From Pseudonocardia sp. C8 (GTDB taxonomy: Bacteria > Actinomycetota > Actinomycetes > Mycobacteriales > Pseudonocardiaceae), in the NCBI RefSeq assembly GCF_014267175.1, contig NZ_JACMTR010000002.1, positions 694,001 through 758,000 of the forward strand: a stretch of DNA of 64,000 nucleotides. Reading direction: 5' to 3'. A program made the translations under genes and the position numbers. Below are positions 41,401-50,241 of this stretch, in pieces; position 1 is the stretch's first letter; each line of letters begins with the position of its first letter. Under the pieces are notes generated by a model that had not been told where the DNA came from, searched no databases, and was given only the letters and a program-made list of their open reading frames with translations.

Positions 41401-42120
41401 ATGACTCCTTCCACCACACATCCGCCGGCGACCACCGGCACCGGGTACGCCGCGCTGCCCCGGCTGATGGCCCGGATGACCGGCGACGAGAAGCACGAAC
41501 CCGCGGCGACGTCCACCCTGGACGTCCTGTGGGTCCTCCACGACCGGGTCCTGCGCGTCGACCCCGCGCACGCCGACGACCCGGACCGCGACCGGCTCCT
41601 GGTCTCGAAGGGGCACGGCCCGATGGCGCTCTACGCCGTCCTGGCCGCGAAGGGCTTCCTCGACCCGGGCGCCCTCGACGGGTTCGCGGGGTTCGGATCG
41701 AGCCTCGGGCAGCACCCGGACCGCACGCTGGTCCCGGGCGTCGAGATCTCGTCCGGCTCGCTCGGGCACGGCCTCGGGCTCGCCGTCGGGACCGCACTCG
41801 GGCTGCGGCTCGCAGCCCGCCCGGCACGCACCGTCGTCCTGCTCGGCGACGCCGAGCTCGACGAGGGCTCCAACGCCGAGGCGATCCAGTACGCCGGCCG
41901 GGCCCGGCTCGACCGGCTCACCGCCGTCGTGATCGACAACGCGTCGGCGTCGCACGGCTGGCCCGGCGGGATCGCCGCCCGGTTCGCCGTCGAGGGGTGG
42001 GCGACCGTCGACACCGACGGCCGTGACCACGACGAGCTGTACCGCGCGTTCACCGCACCGCACGAGGGCCGCCCGCTGGCCGTCGTCGCCCACGTCGAGC
42101 CGAAGGGGAGCCCCCGATGA
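41401..42120 (+). CDS. Transketolase N-terminal (ThDP-binding) subunit
   Basis: A 239-residue protein equal to the pyrophosphate-binding half of transketolase: RLLVSKGHGPMALYAVLAAKGF, SGSLGHGLGLAVGTALG, and the ThDP/Mg motif as LGDAELDEGSNAEAIQYAGRARLDRLTAVVIDN. It should pair with the next gene to form a split transketolase-like enzyme. A MerR-like dyad lies in its promoter. Sugar substrates are not determinable from sequence. Confidence 0.87.
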   Translation: MTPSTTHPPATTGTGYAALPRLMARMTGDEKHEPAATSTLDVLWVLHDRVLRVDPAHADDPDRDRLLVSKGHGPMALYAVLAAKGFLDPGALDGFAGFGSSLGQHPDRTLVPGVEISSGSLGHGLGLAVGTALGLRLAARPARTVVLLGDAELDEGSNAEAIQYAGRARLDRLTAVVIDNASASHGWPGGIAARFAVEGWATVDTDGRDHDELYRAFTAPHEGRPLAVVAHVEPKGSPR

Positions 42121-43034
42121 CCGTGTCTGCTCTGCTCACCGCCACGCACCGCCCCGCTGACCAGCGGGAACGCTTCTACCAGCTGCTGCCGGAGCTGCTC
42201 GCGTCCGACCCGCGGGCGGTCGCGCTGCTCGCCGACATCGGCGCCGGCTACGTCGACCTGCCGGACGCCGTCGCCGACCGGGTGATCAACCTCGGTATCC
42301 GCGAGCAGCTGCTCGTCTCCGCGGCGGGCGGGCTCGCGCTCACCGGGATGCGCCCGGTCGTGCACACGTTCGCGCCGTTCCTCGTCGAGCGGCCCTACGA
42401 GCAGCTCAAGCTCGACCTCGGCCACCAGGACGTGGGCGCGCTGCTGGTGTCCGCGGGCGCGTCCTACGACATGGCAGCCGCGGGGGAGACCCACTTCGGC
42501 TCCCGCGACGTCGCCCTGCTCGACACCCTCGACGGCTGGACCGTGCACACGCCCGGGCACGCCGACGAGGCCGAGGCGCAGCTCCGGTCCGCGCTGCCCG
42601 GCGACGACCGGGTCTACGTCCGGCTCTCCGGCGCCTCCAACGCGGTCCCGCACGGCACCGGTCCCGGCATGGCGGTGCTGCGGCGCGGGAGCCGGGGCAC
42701 GGTCGTCGCCGTGGGCCCGCTCGCCGACCGGACCCTCACCGCGGTCTCCGACCTCGACGTCACGGTGCTCTACGCGCCGACGGTCCGCCCGTTCGACGCC
42801 GCCACCCTGCGGGCGACCCTGACCGCACCGGACGTCGTGCTGGTCGAGCCCTACCTGGCCGGCACCTCGGTGCCGCACGCGACCGCGGCGCTGTCCGGGG
42901 TGCGGCACCGGGTGCTGGGGCTCGGGGTCGGGCACGCGGAGCTGCGCCGCTACGGCCGGCCGGCAGACCACGACGCCGCGCACGGCCTGGACGTCGCCGG
43001 GATCCGGCGGTCGGTGCGCGAGTTCCTCTCGTAG
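42117..43034 (+). CDS. Transketolase C-terminal subunit
   Basis: A 305-residue protein containing the Pyr domain (RAVALLADIGAGYVDLPDAVADRVINLGIREQLLVSAAGGLALTGMRPVVHTFAPF, with the Glu of NLGIREQ that activates ThDP) and the C-terminal transketolase domain. It overlaps its partner by four bases (ATGA). Codons 4-8 carry one copy of the 25-bp motif, with TCT GCT codons. Confidence 0.87.
   Translation: MTVSALLTATHRPADQRERFYQLLPELLASDPRAVALLADIGAGYVDLPDAVADRVINLGIREQLLVSAAGGLALTGMRPVVHTFAPFLVERPYEQLKLDLGHQDVGALLVSAGASYDMAAAGETHFGSRDVALLDTLDGWTVHTPGHADEAEAQLRSALPGDDRVYVRLSGASNAVPHGTGPGMAVLRRGSRGTVVAVGPLADRTLTAVSDLDVTVLYAPTVRPFDAATLRATLTAPDVVLVEPYLAGTSVPHATAALSGVRHRVLGLGVGHAELRRYGRPADHDAAHGLDVAGIRRSVREFLS
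42126..42150 (+). repeat. 25-bp composite motif, copy 4 (inside transketolase subunit)
   Basis: TCTGCTCTGCTCACC, then GCCA, then CGCACC, beginning nine bases after the start codon of the C-terminal transketolase subunit. It is in frame as Ser-Ala-Leu-Leu-Thr, with the same five codons as copy 1. Confidence 0.75.
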
Positions 43035-43045
43035 GCTCGGCGGCC

Positions 43046-43909
43046 GTGCGCCTCGCCACCTGGAACGTGAACTCGGCGAAGTCCCGGCTGCCCCGCCTGC
43101 TGCCGTGGCTCGACGAACGGCAGCCGGACGTCGTCTGCCTGCAGGAGACCAAGCTCTCCGACGACGACTTCGCCGCCGCGTTCCACGAGGCACTGGCCGC
43201 GCGCGGCTACGCGGTCGCGCACCATGGCCAGGGCCGGTGGAACGGCGTGGCGCTGCTGTCCCGGGCCGGGCTCGACGACGTCGTCCGCGGGCTCCCGGAC
43301 GAGCCCGTCTTCACCGAGGGCGGCCTGGTCCGGCCGGACGCCCGCGCGGTCACCGCGACCTGCGGCGGCCTGCGGGTGTCCTCGGTGTACGTCCCGAACG
43401 GCCGGGAGCCCGCCGACCCGCACTACGTCTACAAGCTGCGCTGGCTCGCCGCGCTGCGCGACATGGTCGCCGCGGGCGACCCGGCGGCGTCGGTGGTGGC
43501 CGGGGACATGAACATCGCCCCGACCGACGACGACGTCTGGAACCGCCCGGCCTTCGACGGATCCACCCACGTCACCCCGGACGAGCGCGCGGCGCTGGCC
43601 GCGCTCCGGGGTGCGGGTCTGCGGGACGTCCTGCGCGAGCGCTGGCCCGACGAGCGGGTGTTCACCTACTGGGACTACCGTGCCGGCCGGTTCCACCAGG
43701 ACCAGGGCATGCGGATCGACCTCGTACTGGCCGGGGACGGCCCCGCGGGCCGGCGTGCGGCGGTGTGGGTGGACCGGAAGGCACGGAAGGGGAAGGCCCC
43801 GAGCGACCACGCGCCGGTGGTGCTCGACCTCGACGAGGCCCCCGACGGTGACATCGGCCCCGTCGTTCCGCCGCCGTCGACTCCGGCGCCGCTGGTCCGA
43901 AAGAAGTAG
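43046..43909 (+). CDS. xthA: Exodeoxyribonuclease III
   Basis: A 287-residue EEP-family AP endonuclease/3'-5' exonuclease. Motifs: LATWNVNSAKSRLPRLLPWL with the catalytic Asn, VCLQETKL (metal Glu), VVAGDMNIAPTDDDVW (Asp/Asn pair), TYWDYRAGRFHQDQGMRIDLVLA, and the C-terminal SDHAPVVLDL (Asp-His). It removes abasic sites and 3' blocks during base excision repair. GTG 43046 precedes the first strand directly. Confidence 0.94.
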   Translation: MRLATWNVNSAKSRLPRLLPWLDERQPDVVCLQETKLSDDDFAAAFHEALAARGYAVAHHGQGRWNGVALLSRAGLDDVVRGLPDEPVFTEGGLVRPDARAVTATCGGLRVSSVYVPNGREPADPHYVYKLRWLAALRDMVAAGDPAASVVAGDMNIAPTDDDVWNRPAFDGSTHVTPDERAALAALRGAGLRDVLRERWPDERVFTYWDYRAGRFHQDQGMRIDLVLAGDGPAGRRAAVWVDRKARKGKAPSDHAPVVLDLDEAPDGDIGPVVPPPSTPAPLVRKK

Positions 43910-44012
43910 CCGTTCGCCGCCGTACACCGTTGGAGTGTGTGGTTCGAGTTGCAACGGTCCCGTTCACCCTGATAGCCCAACGCACGTGGACCGCAACCCC
44001 CGGGGGATGACT

Positions 44013-44996
44013 ATGAACACCAACCGCATCGGCCGCACGGTCGGCGCCTCCGTCGCGGCGTGCGCGCTCGTCGGGCTGACCGCCTGTGGCGGCGAGACGC
44101 CGCAGGTCCCGAACATCCCGACGCAGCTCCCGCAGATTCCGGGCGTCGGCGACCCGCGCCAGGCGTTCGGTGACGCGCACCAGAAGGCGCTCGGCCTGGC
44201 CGCGCTGGGCGGGGTCGGCATGGAGCAGGGCGTCGGCCAGCAGGTCAAGGACCTCGCGCCGCAGGTGCAGGCCGAGGGGCAGCAGCTGAACGAGCGGATG
44301 CGCGGGCTGGCGTCGTCGGTCGGCGTCACGCTGCCGGACCAGGTCTCTCCCGAGGTCCAGGCCCAGGTGGACGACCTCAAGGCCCGCACCGGTGAGCAGT
44401 TCGACCAGGGCTGGCTGCAGGCCGCGCAGCAGCAGGTCGGCCAGCTGAACGAGCAGGCCCAGGGCCTGCTGAACGTGCCCGGCCTGCCGCCGGAGCAGGT
44501 GGAGCAGGCCCGCGGGCAGGTGACGAAGCTCGGTGAGCTGAAGACCAAGCTGGACGAGGCCGCCGCCGCGGCCGGTGCCGGCACGCCGGGTGGCGAGGGC
44601 GGCAACGCCGCCGGCGCTCCCGGCGAGGGCGGCGCGCCCGGTGAGGGTGGCGCTCCCGGCGAGGGCGGTGCCGCCGGCGAGGGTGGCGCCGGTGAGGGCG
44701 GCGCCGCCGGTGAGGGCGGCGCGGCCGGCCAGGGCGGCGCGGGCAGCGGCTCCGGCGAGGGCGGCCAGGCGGCCGGGCCCGAGGCGGGCGCCGGCGGTGC
44801 CGGTGGGGCCGGCGGCGCCGGTTCCGAGGGCTCCGGCAGCGGCTCCGGCCAGGGCAGCGCTCCGGCCGTCGACGCCGGCACCGGCGGCCAGGCCGCCTCG
44901 TCGACCGACGCGGTGCTGCCGGCCGCGCTCGGTGGCGCCGGCGTGCTCCTGCTCGCGGCCGGCCTCGTCCGGCTGCTGCGCCGCTCGCGCGCGTGA
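44013..44996 (+). CDS. DUF4142 lipoprotein with Gly-rich stalk and sortase-like C-terminal signal
   Basis: A 327-residue exported protein. The signal peptide ends in a lipobox (VGLTAC, Cys25). Residues about 45-185 form a DUF4142 helical domain (FGDAHQKALGLAALGGVGMEQ; GEQFDQGWLQAAQQQVGQLNEQ). A Gly/Glu/Ala-rich repetitive stalk built on GEGGA follows (about 195-285). The end resembles a cell-wall sorting signal: STDAVLPAALGG, a hydrophobic span, then RLLRRSRA. LPAAL is not a classic LPxTG. The next gene, a class F sortase, overlaps it by four bases, so it is the obvious substrate candidate. ATG 44007 is an alternative start. Confidence 0.8.
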   Translation: MNTNRIGRTVGASVAACALVGLTACGGETPQVPNIPTQLPQIPGVGDPRQAFGDAHQKALGLAALGGVGMEQGVGQQVKDLAPQVQAEGQQLNERMRGLASSVGVTLPDQVSPEVQAQVDDLKARTGEQFDQGWLQAAQQQVGQLNEQAQGLLNVPGLPPEQVEQARGQVTKLGELKTKLDEAAAAAGAGTPGGEGGNAAGAPGEGGAPGEGGAPGEGGAAGEGGAGEGGAAGEGGAAGQGGAGSGSGEGGQAAGPEAGAGGAGGAGGAGSEGSGSGSGQGSAPAVDAGTGGQAASSTDAVLPAALGGAGVLLLAAGLVRLLRRSRA

Positions 44997-45907
44997 CGCA
45001 CCGGCGCCGGCACCCGCAGGACGGACTCCGGGGAGCGGCTGCACTGCTGCTCGCCGGGGTCGGCCTGCTGGGTTCCGGCGCCGGGATCGCGCTCCAGGAC
45101 GGTCCGCGGGTCGTCGCCGAGGAGCTCGGGACCGTGCCGGCGGCCTCGTCCGGCCCGGACCTGGTGCGAACCGCCCCGGCCTCCCGGGTGCTGCCCGTCC
45201 TCGTGCCACCGGACCCGACCGGTGGGGAGCTCGCCGCCGGGGCACCTCCGGGCGGCCCCGCAGCGGGCCCCGCCGCCCCGCAGGACGGCGCGGTCGACCC
45301 CGCCGAGGCCGCACGGTTGCTGCCGGGCCCCGGCGGCCCGGGCCCCGCGTCCCCGCCCCCGCGCCTCGCCGGGCCGGCCCCGATCGCCCCTGCGGAGCCG
45401 TGGACGGTCTCACCGGTCTACCCGCTCGCCACACCCGAGCCGGTCGCGCCGCCGTCGCCGGTCGTCCCCGCGGTGCTCGAGCTCCCGGCCCGCGGGATCA
45501 CCGCACCGGTCGAGCAGGTCGGCACCGGCCCGAACGGCGGCATGGTCGTCCCCGAGCAGGTCCGGCACGTCGGCTGGTGGGCACCCGGTGTCCTGCCGGG
45601 GGGAGCGGCGGGCAGCGCGGTGGTCGCCGGGCACGTCGACTCGCGCACCCAGGGCGTCGGTGTCCTGTCGGTGCTGCCGCAGCTCACCGTCGGGGAACCG
45701 GTCGTCGTCCGGGCCGCGGACGGCCGCCCCGTGACCTACCGGGTCGCCGCGCGCCGCGCGTACGGCAAGTACGACCTGCCGCGGGACGTGTTCCGGCGCG
45801 ACGGCCCCCCGCAGCTCGTCCTCATCACCTGTGGCGGGGTCTTCGACCCGGCCACACGCAGCTACGACTCGAACATCGTCGTCTACGCCGTCCCCGAGCC
45901 CGCCTGA
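44993..45907 (+). CDS. Class F sortase
   Basis: A 304-residue membrane-anchored sortase. An N-terminal TM helix is at about 13-33, a long Pro/Ala/Gly-rich linker runs to about 155, and the catalytic domain follows (RGITAPVEQVGTGPNGGMVVPEQVRHVGWWAPGVLPG). The catalytic triad is His214 (VVAGHVDS), Cys280 (LVLITCGG) and Arg289 (ATRSYDSNIVVYA). The LITCGG context is typical of actinobacterial class F. Class F sortases have few proven substrates; the upstream DUF4142 lipoprotein, which overlaps this gene, is the best local candidate. Confidence 0.9.
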   Translation: MTHRRRHPQDGLRGAAALLLAGVGLLGSGAGIALQDGPRVVAEELGTVPAASSGPDLVRTAPASRVLPVLVPPDPTGGELAAGAPPGGPAAGPAAPQDGAVDPAEAARLLPGPGGPGPASPPPRLAGPAPIAPAEPWTVSPVYPLATPEPVAPPSPVVPAVLELPARGITAPVEQVGTGPNGGMVVPEQVRHVGWWAPGVLPGGAAGSAVVAGHVDSRTQGVGVLSVLPQLTVGEPVVVRAADGRPVTYRVAARRAYGKYDLPRDVFRRDGPPQLVLITCGGVFDPATRSYDSNIVVYAVPEPA

Positions 45908-46093
45908 TCCGGCGGGCGCCGTCCAGCGCCCCACCCCGTCGACATGCAGCCCGGCGCGAATTGTCGATCTCCGGACGACCGGAAGCGAGGACGGGCGAGA
46001 AGCGGCGCTGGGCGGCGGCCGCACCACCGAGCGCGGCGCGGGCAGGCCGGTACCCGCGTGAGGGCCGGCCGCCCACCGCCTACGCTGGCCCGC

Positions 46094-47398
46094 GTGAGCA
46101 GCACCGTCACCGATTCCGACCAGCACACCGCCGAGGCCCCGGAGTTCGCGGCCGTCCGGGAGGCCGCCCAGCGCGCCCGGGCCGCCGCCCCGGCCGTCCG
46201 CGCCGCGGCCGCCGGGACGGTCGACGAGGTGCTCCGCGCCGCCGCCGCGCTGATCCGCGACCGCGCCCCCGAGCTGCTCGACGTCAACGCCGCCGACGTC
46301 GAGACCGCCCGGCGCAACGGCATGGCCGAGGGCCTGCTCGACCGGCTCCGGCTGACCGAGGAGCGCCTCGCCGGGATCGCGAGCCAGCTCGAGGTGCTCG
46401 CCGCGACCCCCGAGCCGCCGACCGAGTGGCCGGTCCGCACCCTGGAGACCGGGGAGCGGGTGTTCGAGCGGCGCATCCCGGTCGGCGTCATCGGCGCGGT
46501 GTTCGAGGCGCGGCCCAACGTGACCGTCGACGTCGCCTCCCAGGTGCTCAAGGCCCGCAGCGCCGCCGTGCTGCGCACCGGTGCGGCCGCGCTCGGCAGC
46601 GCGACCGCGCTCGTCGAGGGGGTGCTGCGACCCGCGCTGGCCGAGGCGGGGCTCCCGGAGGCGGCCGTGCAGCTCGTCCCGCTGCCCGGGCACGCCGGCG
46701 CCGAGGCCCTGGTCGGGCTGCCGGACCTGGTGCCGCTGGTCGTGGTCCGCGGCTCCGGGGAGGTCACCCGCAAGCTGTCGGTGCTGGGGGCCACCGCGGG
46801 CACCCGCGTCCTCGCGCACGCCGACGGCGGCGGCGTCCTCTACCTGGACGCGTCCGCCACCGAGGCCGACGTGACCCGGCTGGTCACCGAGTCCACCGAC
46901 CGGCTGGGCGTCTGCAACCGGCTGAACCTGCTGCTCGTCGACCGGCCGGTCTACGACACGCTGCTGCCGGTCGCGAAGGCCGCGCTGGACGCCCGCGGCA
47001 TCGCGCTCTCGGAGCCCCCGCACGCCCACCCGCTCGGCCACGAGTGGGCCCTCGACCCCGGGGCGGAGGCGCACGTGACCGTCGCCCCGGTCGACGGCCC
47101 GGACGACGCCGCCGACACCGCCGCCCGCGAGACGTCCGGGCTGGCCGCGACGATCTGCGCGTCCGACGAGGCCGTGGCGCAGCGGTTCATCGATCGCTAC
47201 ACCGGCACCGGCGTGTTCTGGAACGCCCCCTCCCGGCTGCTCGACGGCTACAAGCTCCTCGGTCTGCCCGAGACCGGCATCAACGTCGACCAGACGCCCG
47301 GCCCGCGCGGCCCGGTCACCTACCGTGACCTCGGCCTGCGCCAGTTCGTGGTGCTCCCGCCCGCGGAGATCACGCGGCCCGCCGGGGACGCGGGATAG
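46094..47398 (+). CDS. proA: Gamma-glutamyl phosphate reductase (proline synthesis)
   Basis: A 434-residue NADPH-dependent aldehyde dehydrogenase-fold enzyme reducing glutamyl-5-phosphate to the semialdehyde, step two of proline synthesis. Landmarks: IPVGVIGAVFEARPNVTVDVASQVLKARSAAVLRTG, VPLVVVRGSGEVTRKL, HADGGGVLYLD, the catalytic Cys in TDRLGVCNRLNLLLVD, and the C-terminal DGYKLLGLPETGINVDQTPGPRGPVTYRDL. GTG 46094 gives the normal length. proB is not in the window. Confidence 0.95.
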   Translation: MSSTVTDSDQHTAEAPEFAAVREAAQRARAAAPAVRAAAAGTVDEVLRAAAALIRDRAPELLDVNAADVETARRNGMAEGLLDRLRLTEERLAGIASQLEVLAATPEPPTEWPVRTLETGERVFERRIPVGVIGAVFEARPNVTVDVASQVLKARSAAVLRTGAAALGSATALVEGVLRPALAEAGLPEAAVQLVPLPGHAGAEALVGLPDLVPLVVVRGSGEVTRKLSVLGATAGTRVLAHADGGGVLYLDASATEADVTRLVTESTDRLGVCNRLNLLLVDRPVYDTLLPVAKAALDARGIALSEPPHAHPLGHEWALDPGAEAHVTVAPVDGPDDAADTAARETSGLAATICASDEAVAQRFIDRYTGTGVFWNAPSRLLDGYKLLGLPETGINVDQTPGPRGPVTYRDLGLRQFVVLPPAEITRPAGDAG

Positions 47399-47408
47399 CC
47401 TCGCGGGC

Positions 47409-48737
47409 GTGTCCTTGACCGATGTCGCGACCCCTGCCCTCGAACTGCACCGGGCGACGCTGTCCAACGGGCTGCGCGTCCTCGTCGTGCCGGACCCGGC
47501 CACCCCGGTGGTCGGCGTGTCGGTGCACGTCGACGTCGGCTTCCGGTCCGAACCGGAGGGCCGCACCGGGTTCGCGCACCTGTTCGAGCACCTCATGTTC
47601 CAGGGCAGCGAGAGCCTGGAGAAGCTCGAGCACTTCCGCCAGGTGCAGGCCGCCGGCGGGATCTTCAACGGGTCCACCCACCAGGACTACACCGACTACT
47701 TCGAGGTGCTGCCCGGGGCGGCCCTGGAGCGCGCGCTGTTCCTGGAGGCCGACCGGCTGCGTGCCCCGAAGCTGACTGCCGAGAACCTGCGCAACCAGGT
47801 GGACGTCGTCAAGGAGGAGATCCGGCTCAACGTCCACAACCGCCCGTACGGCGGGTTCCCGTGGATCCTGCTGCCGCCGGTCCTCTACGACACGTTCCCG
47901 AACGCGCACAACGGCTACGGCGACTTCTCCGAGCTGGAGCAGGCGAGCCTGGACGACGCGGCCGCGTTCTTCGACACCTTCTACGCGCCGGGGAACGCGC
48001 TGGTCACCGTGCACGGTGACCTCGGCGAGACCGGTGTGGACGGCACGCTGGCGCTGGTGGAGCGGCACTTCGGGGACATCCCCGCCCGCCCGGTGCCGGA
48101 GCGGCCCTCGTTCGCCGAGCCGGCCCCGGGGAGCGAGCGGCGGCAGTCGGTGACCGACGCGCACGCGCCGCTGCCCGCGCTCGCCCTGGGCTACCGGGTG
48201 CCCGACCCCGCCGCCGACCCCGACGGCTACCTCGCGCACGCGATGCTCGCCTCGGTGCTCACCGACGGCGAGGCCGCCCGCCTGCAGCGCCGCCTGGTGC
48301 ACGCCGACGGGCTGGTCACCGACGTGTCGGCGTCGAACGGGCTGATGGGCGGCCCGTTCGACGCCCGCGACCCGGACACGTTCACGATCACGGCCGTGCA
48401 CCCGGCGGACGTCTCCGCGGACCGGGTGACCGCCGCCGTCGACGAGGAGCTGGACCGGCTCGCGGAGCAGGGCCCCGGCGCGGCCGAGCTGGAACGCCAG
48501 TCCGCCCGCTGGGCGGCCGCACTGCACCGCGAGGACGACCGGGTGATGTACCGGATGCTCGGGCTCGGCGCCCGCGAGCTGCTGTACGGGAAGGCCGAGC
48601 TGGCGCTGGAGCTGCCGTCCCGGCTGGCCGCCCTGACCGGCGACGACGTCGCCGCGGCCGCCGCCCGGCTGCGGTCCGCCGGCCGGGCGGTGCTGACCGT
48701 CGAGCCGGGCTCCGGCGCGAGCGGGGCCGGCGCGTGA
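47409..48737 (+). CDS. M16 zinc metallopeptidase, catalytic partner
   Basis: A 442-residue M16B peptidase. The inverted zinc motif HxxEH is HLFEH at residues 57-61, with the distal Glu in VVKEEIRLNVHNRPYGG. The protein carries the N-terminal catalytic half and a second M16-like domain. It pairs with the following gene, which lacks the zinc motif. Such pairs degrade small peptides or process secreted proteins; no signal peptide was seen, so it is probably cytoplasmic. GTG 47409 lies ten bases after proA. Confidence 0.9.
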   Translation: MSLTDVATPALELHRATLSNGLRVLVVPDPATPVVGVSVHVDVGFRSEPEGRTGFAHLFEHLMFQGSESLEKLEHFRQVQAAGGIFNGSTHQDYTDYFEVLPGAALERALFLEADRLRAPKLTAENLRNQVDVVKEEIRLNVHNRPYGGFPWILLPPVLYDTFPNAHNGYGDFSELEQASLDDAAAFFDTFYAPGNALVTVHGDLGETGVDGTLALVERHFGDIPARPVPERPSFAEPAPGSERRQSVTDAHAPLPALALGYRVPDPAADPDGYLAHAMLASVLTDGEAARLQRRLVHADGLVTDVSASNGLMGGPFDARDPDTFTITAVHPADVSADRVTAAVDEELDRLAEQGPGAAELERQSARWAAALHREDDRVMYRMLGLGARELLYGKAELALELPSRLAALTGDDVAAAAARLRSAGRAVLTVEPGSGASGAGA

Positions 48738-48855
48738 CCCGGCCCGCCCCGCCGCGCGTGGCCCGCCCCGTCCACCCGCCCGCAGCGCCGCGCAGGCCCG
48801 CCGGCCCGGCCGCCTGCCCGACCACCCCGGACCAGCCCGCAGAGGGGAGCACCGC

Positions 48856-50241
48856 GTGACCGCCGCCCGCACGCACCGCAGCGCCGAGGAGATCGGCCGC
48901 ACCGAGCGGGGCCCGCGGGCACTGCCCGCACTCGGGACCACCAAGCAGGTGCCGCTGCCCGACGTCGTCACCGAGACCCTGCCGAACGGGCTGACCGTGC
49001 TCGCAGCCCACCGGCCCGGTGTTCCCCTGGTGGAGGCCGTGCTGCGGATCCCCGCCGCCTCCCCGGAGCCGGCCGCCGACGCCGCGTGGACGGCCGGCGT
49101 CGAGGTGCTCGCCGAGACGATGCTGACCGGGACCGCCGGCCGGGACCGGGTCGGGATCGACGACGACCTCGCCGCCGTCGGCGCGGAGCTGGGCGTCGGC
49201 GTCGACCCGGAGTGGCTGCAGGCCGGCGGGTCCGCGCTGGCGTCCGGGCTGCCGGTCGTGCTCGACGTCCTCGCCGACGTCCTCACCGGGGCCACCCACC
49301 CGGACGACGAGGTGGCCCGCGAACGGGCCCGGCTCGCCGAGCGGATCGCGGTCGCCCGCGCCCAGCCGCGGACCGTGGCCCGGGAGGCGGTGATGCGCAA
49401 GCGGTTCGGCGACCACCCGATCGTCGGCGAGATGCCGACCGCCGAGGCCGTCGCCGCCGTCACCCCGGAGCGGGTCCGCGCGCTGCACGCCGACGTCGTC
49501 GTGCCCGGCGGTGCCCGGCTGGTGCTGGTCGGCGACATCGACCCGGAGACCGCGATCGCCGAGGTGGCCCGCCGGCTCGGTGGCTGGGCTGGGGACCACC
49601 CGGCGCGGCGGCTGTCCGCGCCCCCGCCGCCGCGGCCCGGGGACCTCGAGCTCGTGCACCGCCCCGGCTCGGTGCAGTCCCAGCTGCGGCTCACGGCGCC
49701 GGGCGTGGCCCGCACCGACGAGCGCTACACCGCGTTCCAGCTCGCGAACCTGGTGTTCGGCGGCTACTTCTCGTCGCGCTGGATGGAGAACATCCGCGAG
49801 GACAAGGGCTACACCTACGGCGCCCACTCCGGGCAGGAGTTCGTGCCGGGCGGTGCCGTGCTCGGCCTGGAGACCGACGTCGCGTCGGACGTCACCGCGG
49901 CCGCCCTGCTCGAGACGCGGTACGAGCTCGGGCGGATGGTCGCCGTCCCGCCCACCGACGCCGAGGTCGCCTCGGCCCGCCGCTACGCGGTCGGGTCACT
50001 GCTGATCTCGCTGGACAGCCAGTCGGCACTGGCCGGGACGCTGTCGTCGCTGGACGCGGCCGGCCTGGGCGTCGAGTGGCTGCGGGACCGGCCGCGCCGG
50101 CTCGAGGAGGTCACCACCGAGCAGGTCGCCGAGGCGGCCGCGCAGCTGTTCGCGCCGTCCCGCTTCACCGGGGTGGTCGTCGGTGACGCCGACGTGATCG
50201 GGCCGCGGCTGGCGGCGCTGGGCGGGGTGAGCGGCCCGTGA
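48856..50241 (+). CDS. M16 peptidase-like protein, non-catalytic partner
   Basis: A 461-residue M16 homolog in which HxxEH is absent (the region reads AAWTAGVEVLAETM). It keeps the substrate-binding Arg/Tyr pair of M16 non-catalytic subunits in SSRWMENIREDKGYTYGAHSG. It likely forms a heterodimer with the preceding catalytic protein, as in bacterial M16B pairs. GTG 48856 follows GAGGGGAG. nudC overlaps its end by four bases. Confidence 0.88.
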   Translation: MTAARTHRSAEEIGRTERGPRALPALGTTKQVPLPDVVTETLPNGLTVLAAHRPGVPLVEAVLRIPAASPEPAADAAWTAGVEVLAETMLTGTAGRDRVGIDDDLAAVGAELGVGVDPEWLQAGGSALASGLPVVLDVLADVLTGATHPDDEVARERARLAERIAVARAQPRTVAREAVMRKRFGDHPIVGEMPTAEAVAAVTPERVRALHADVVVPGGARLVLVGDIDPETAIAEVARRLGGWAGDHPARRLSAPPPPRPGDLELVHRPGSVQSQLRLTAPGVARTDERYTAFQLANLVFGGYFSSRWMENIREDKGYTYGAHSGQEFVPGGAVLGLETDVASDVTAAALLETRYELGRMVAVPPTDAEVASARRYAVGSLLISLDSQSALAGTLSSLDAAGLGVEWLRDRPRRLEEVTTEQVAEAAAQLFAPSRFTGVVVGDADVIGPRLAALGGVSGP

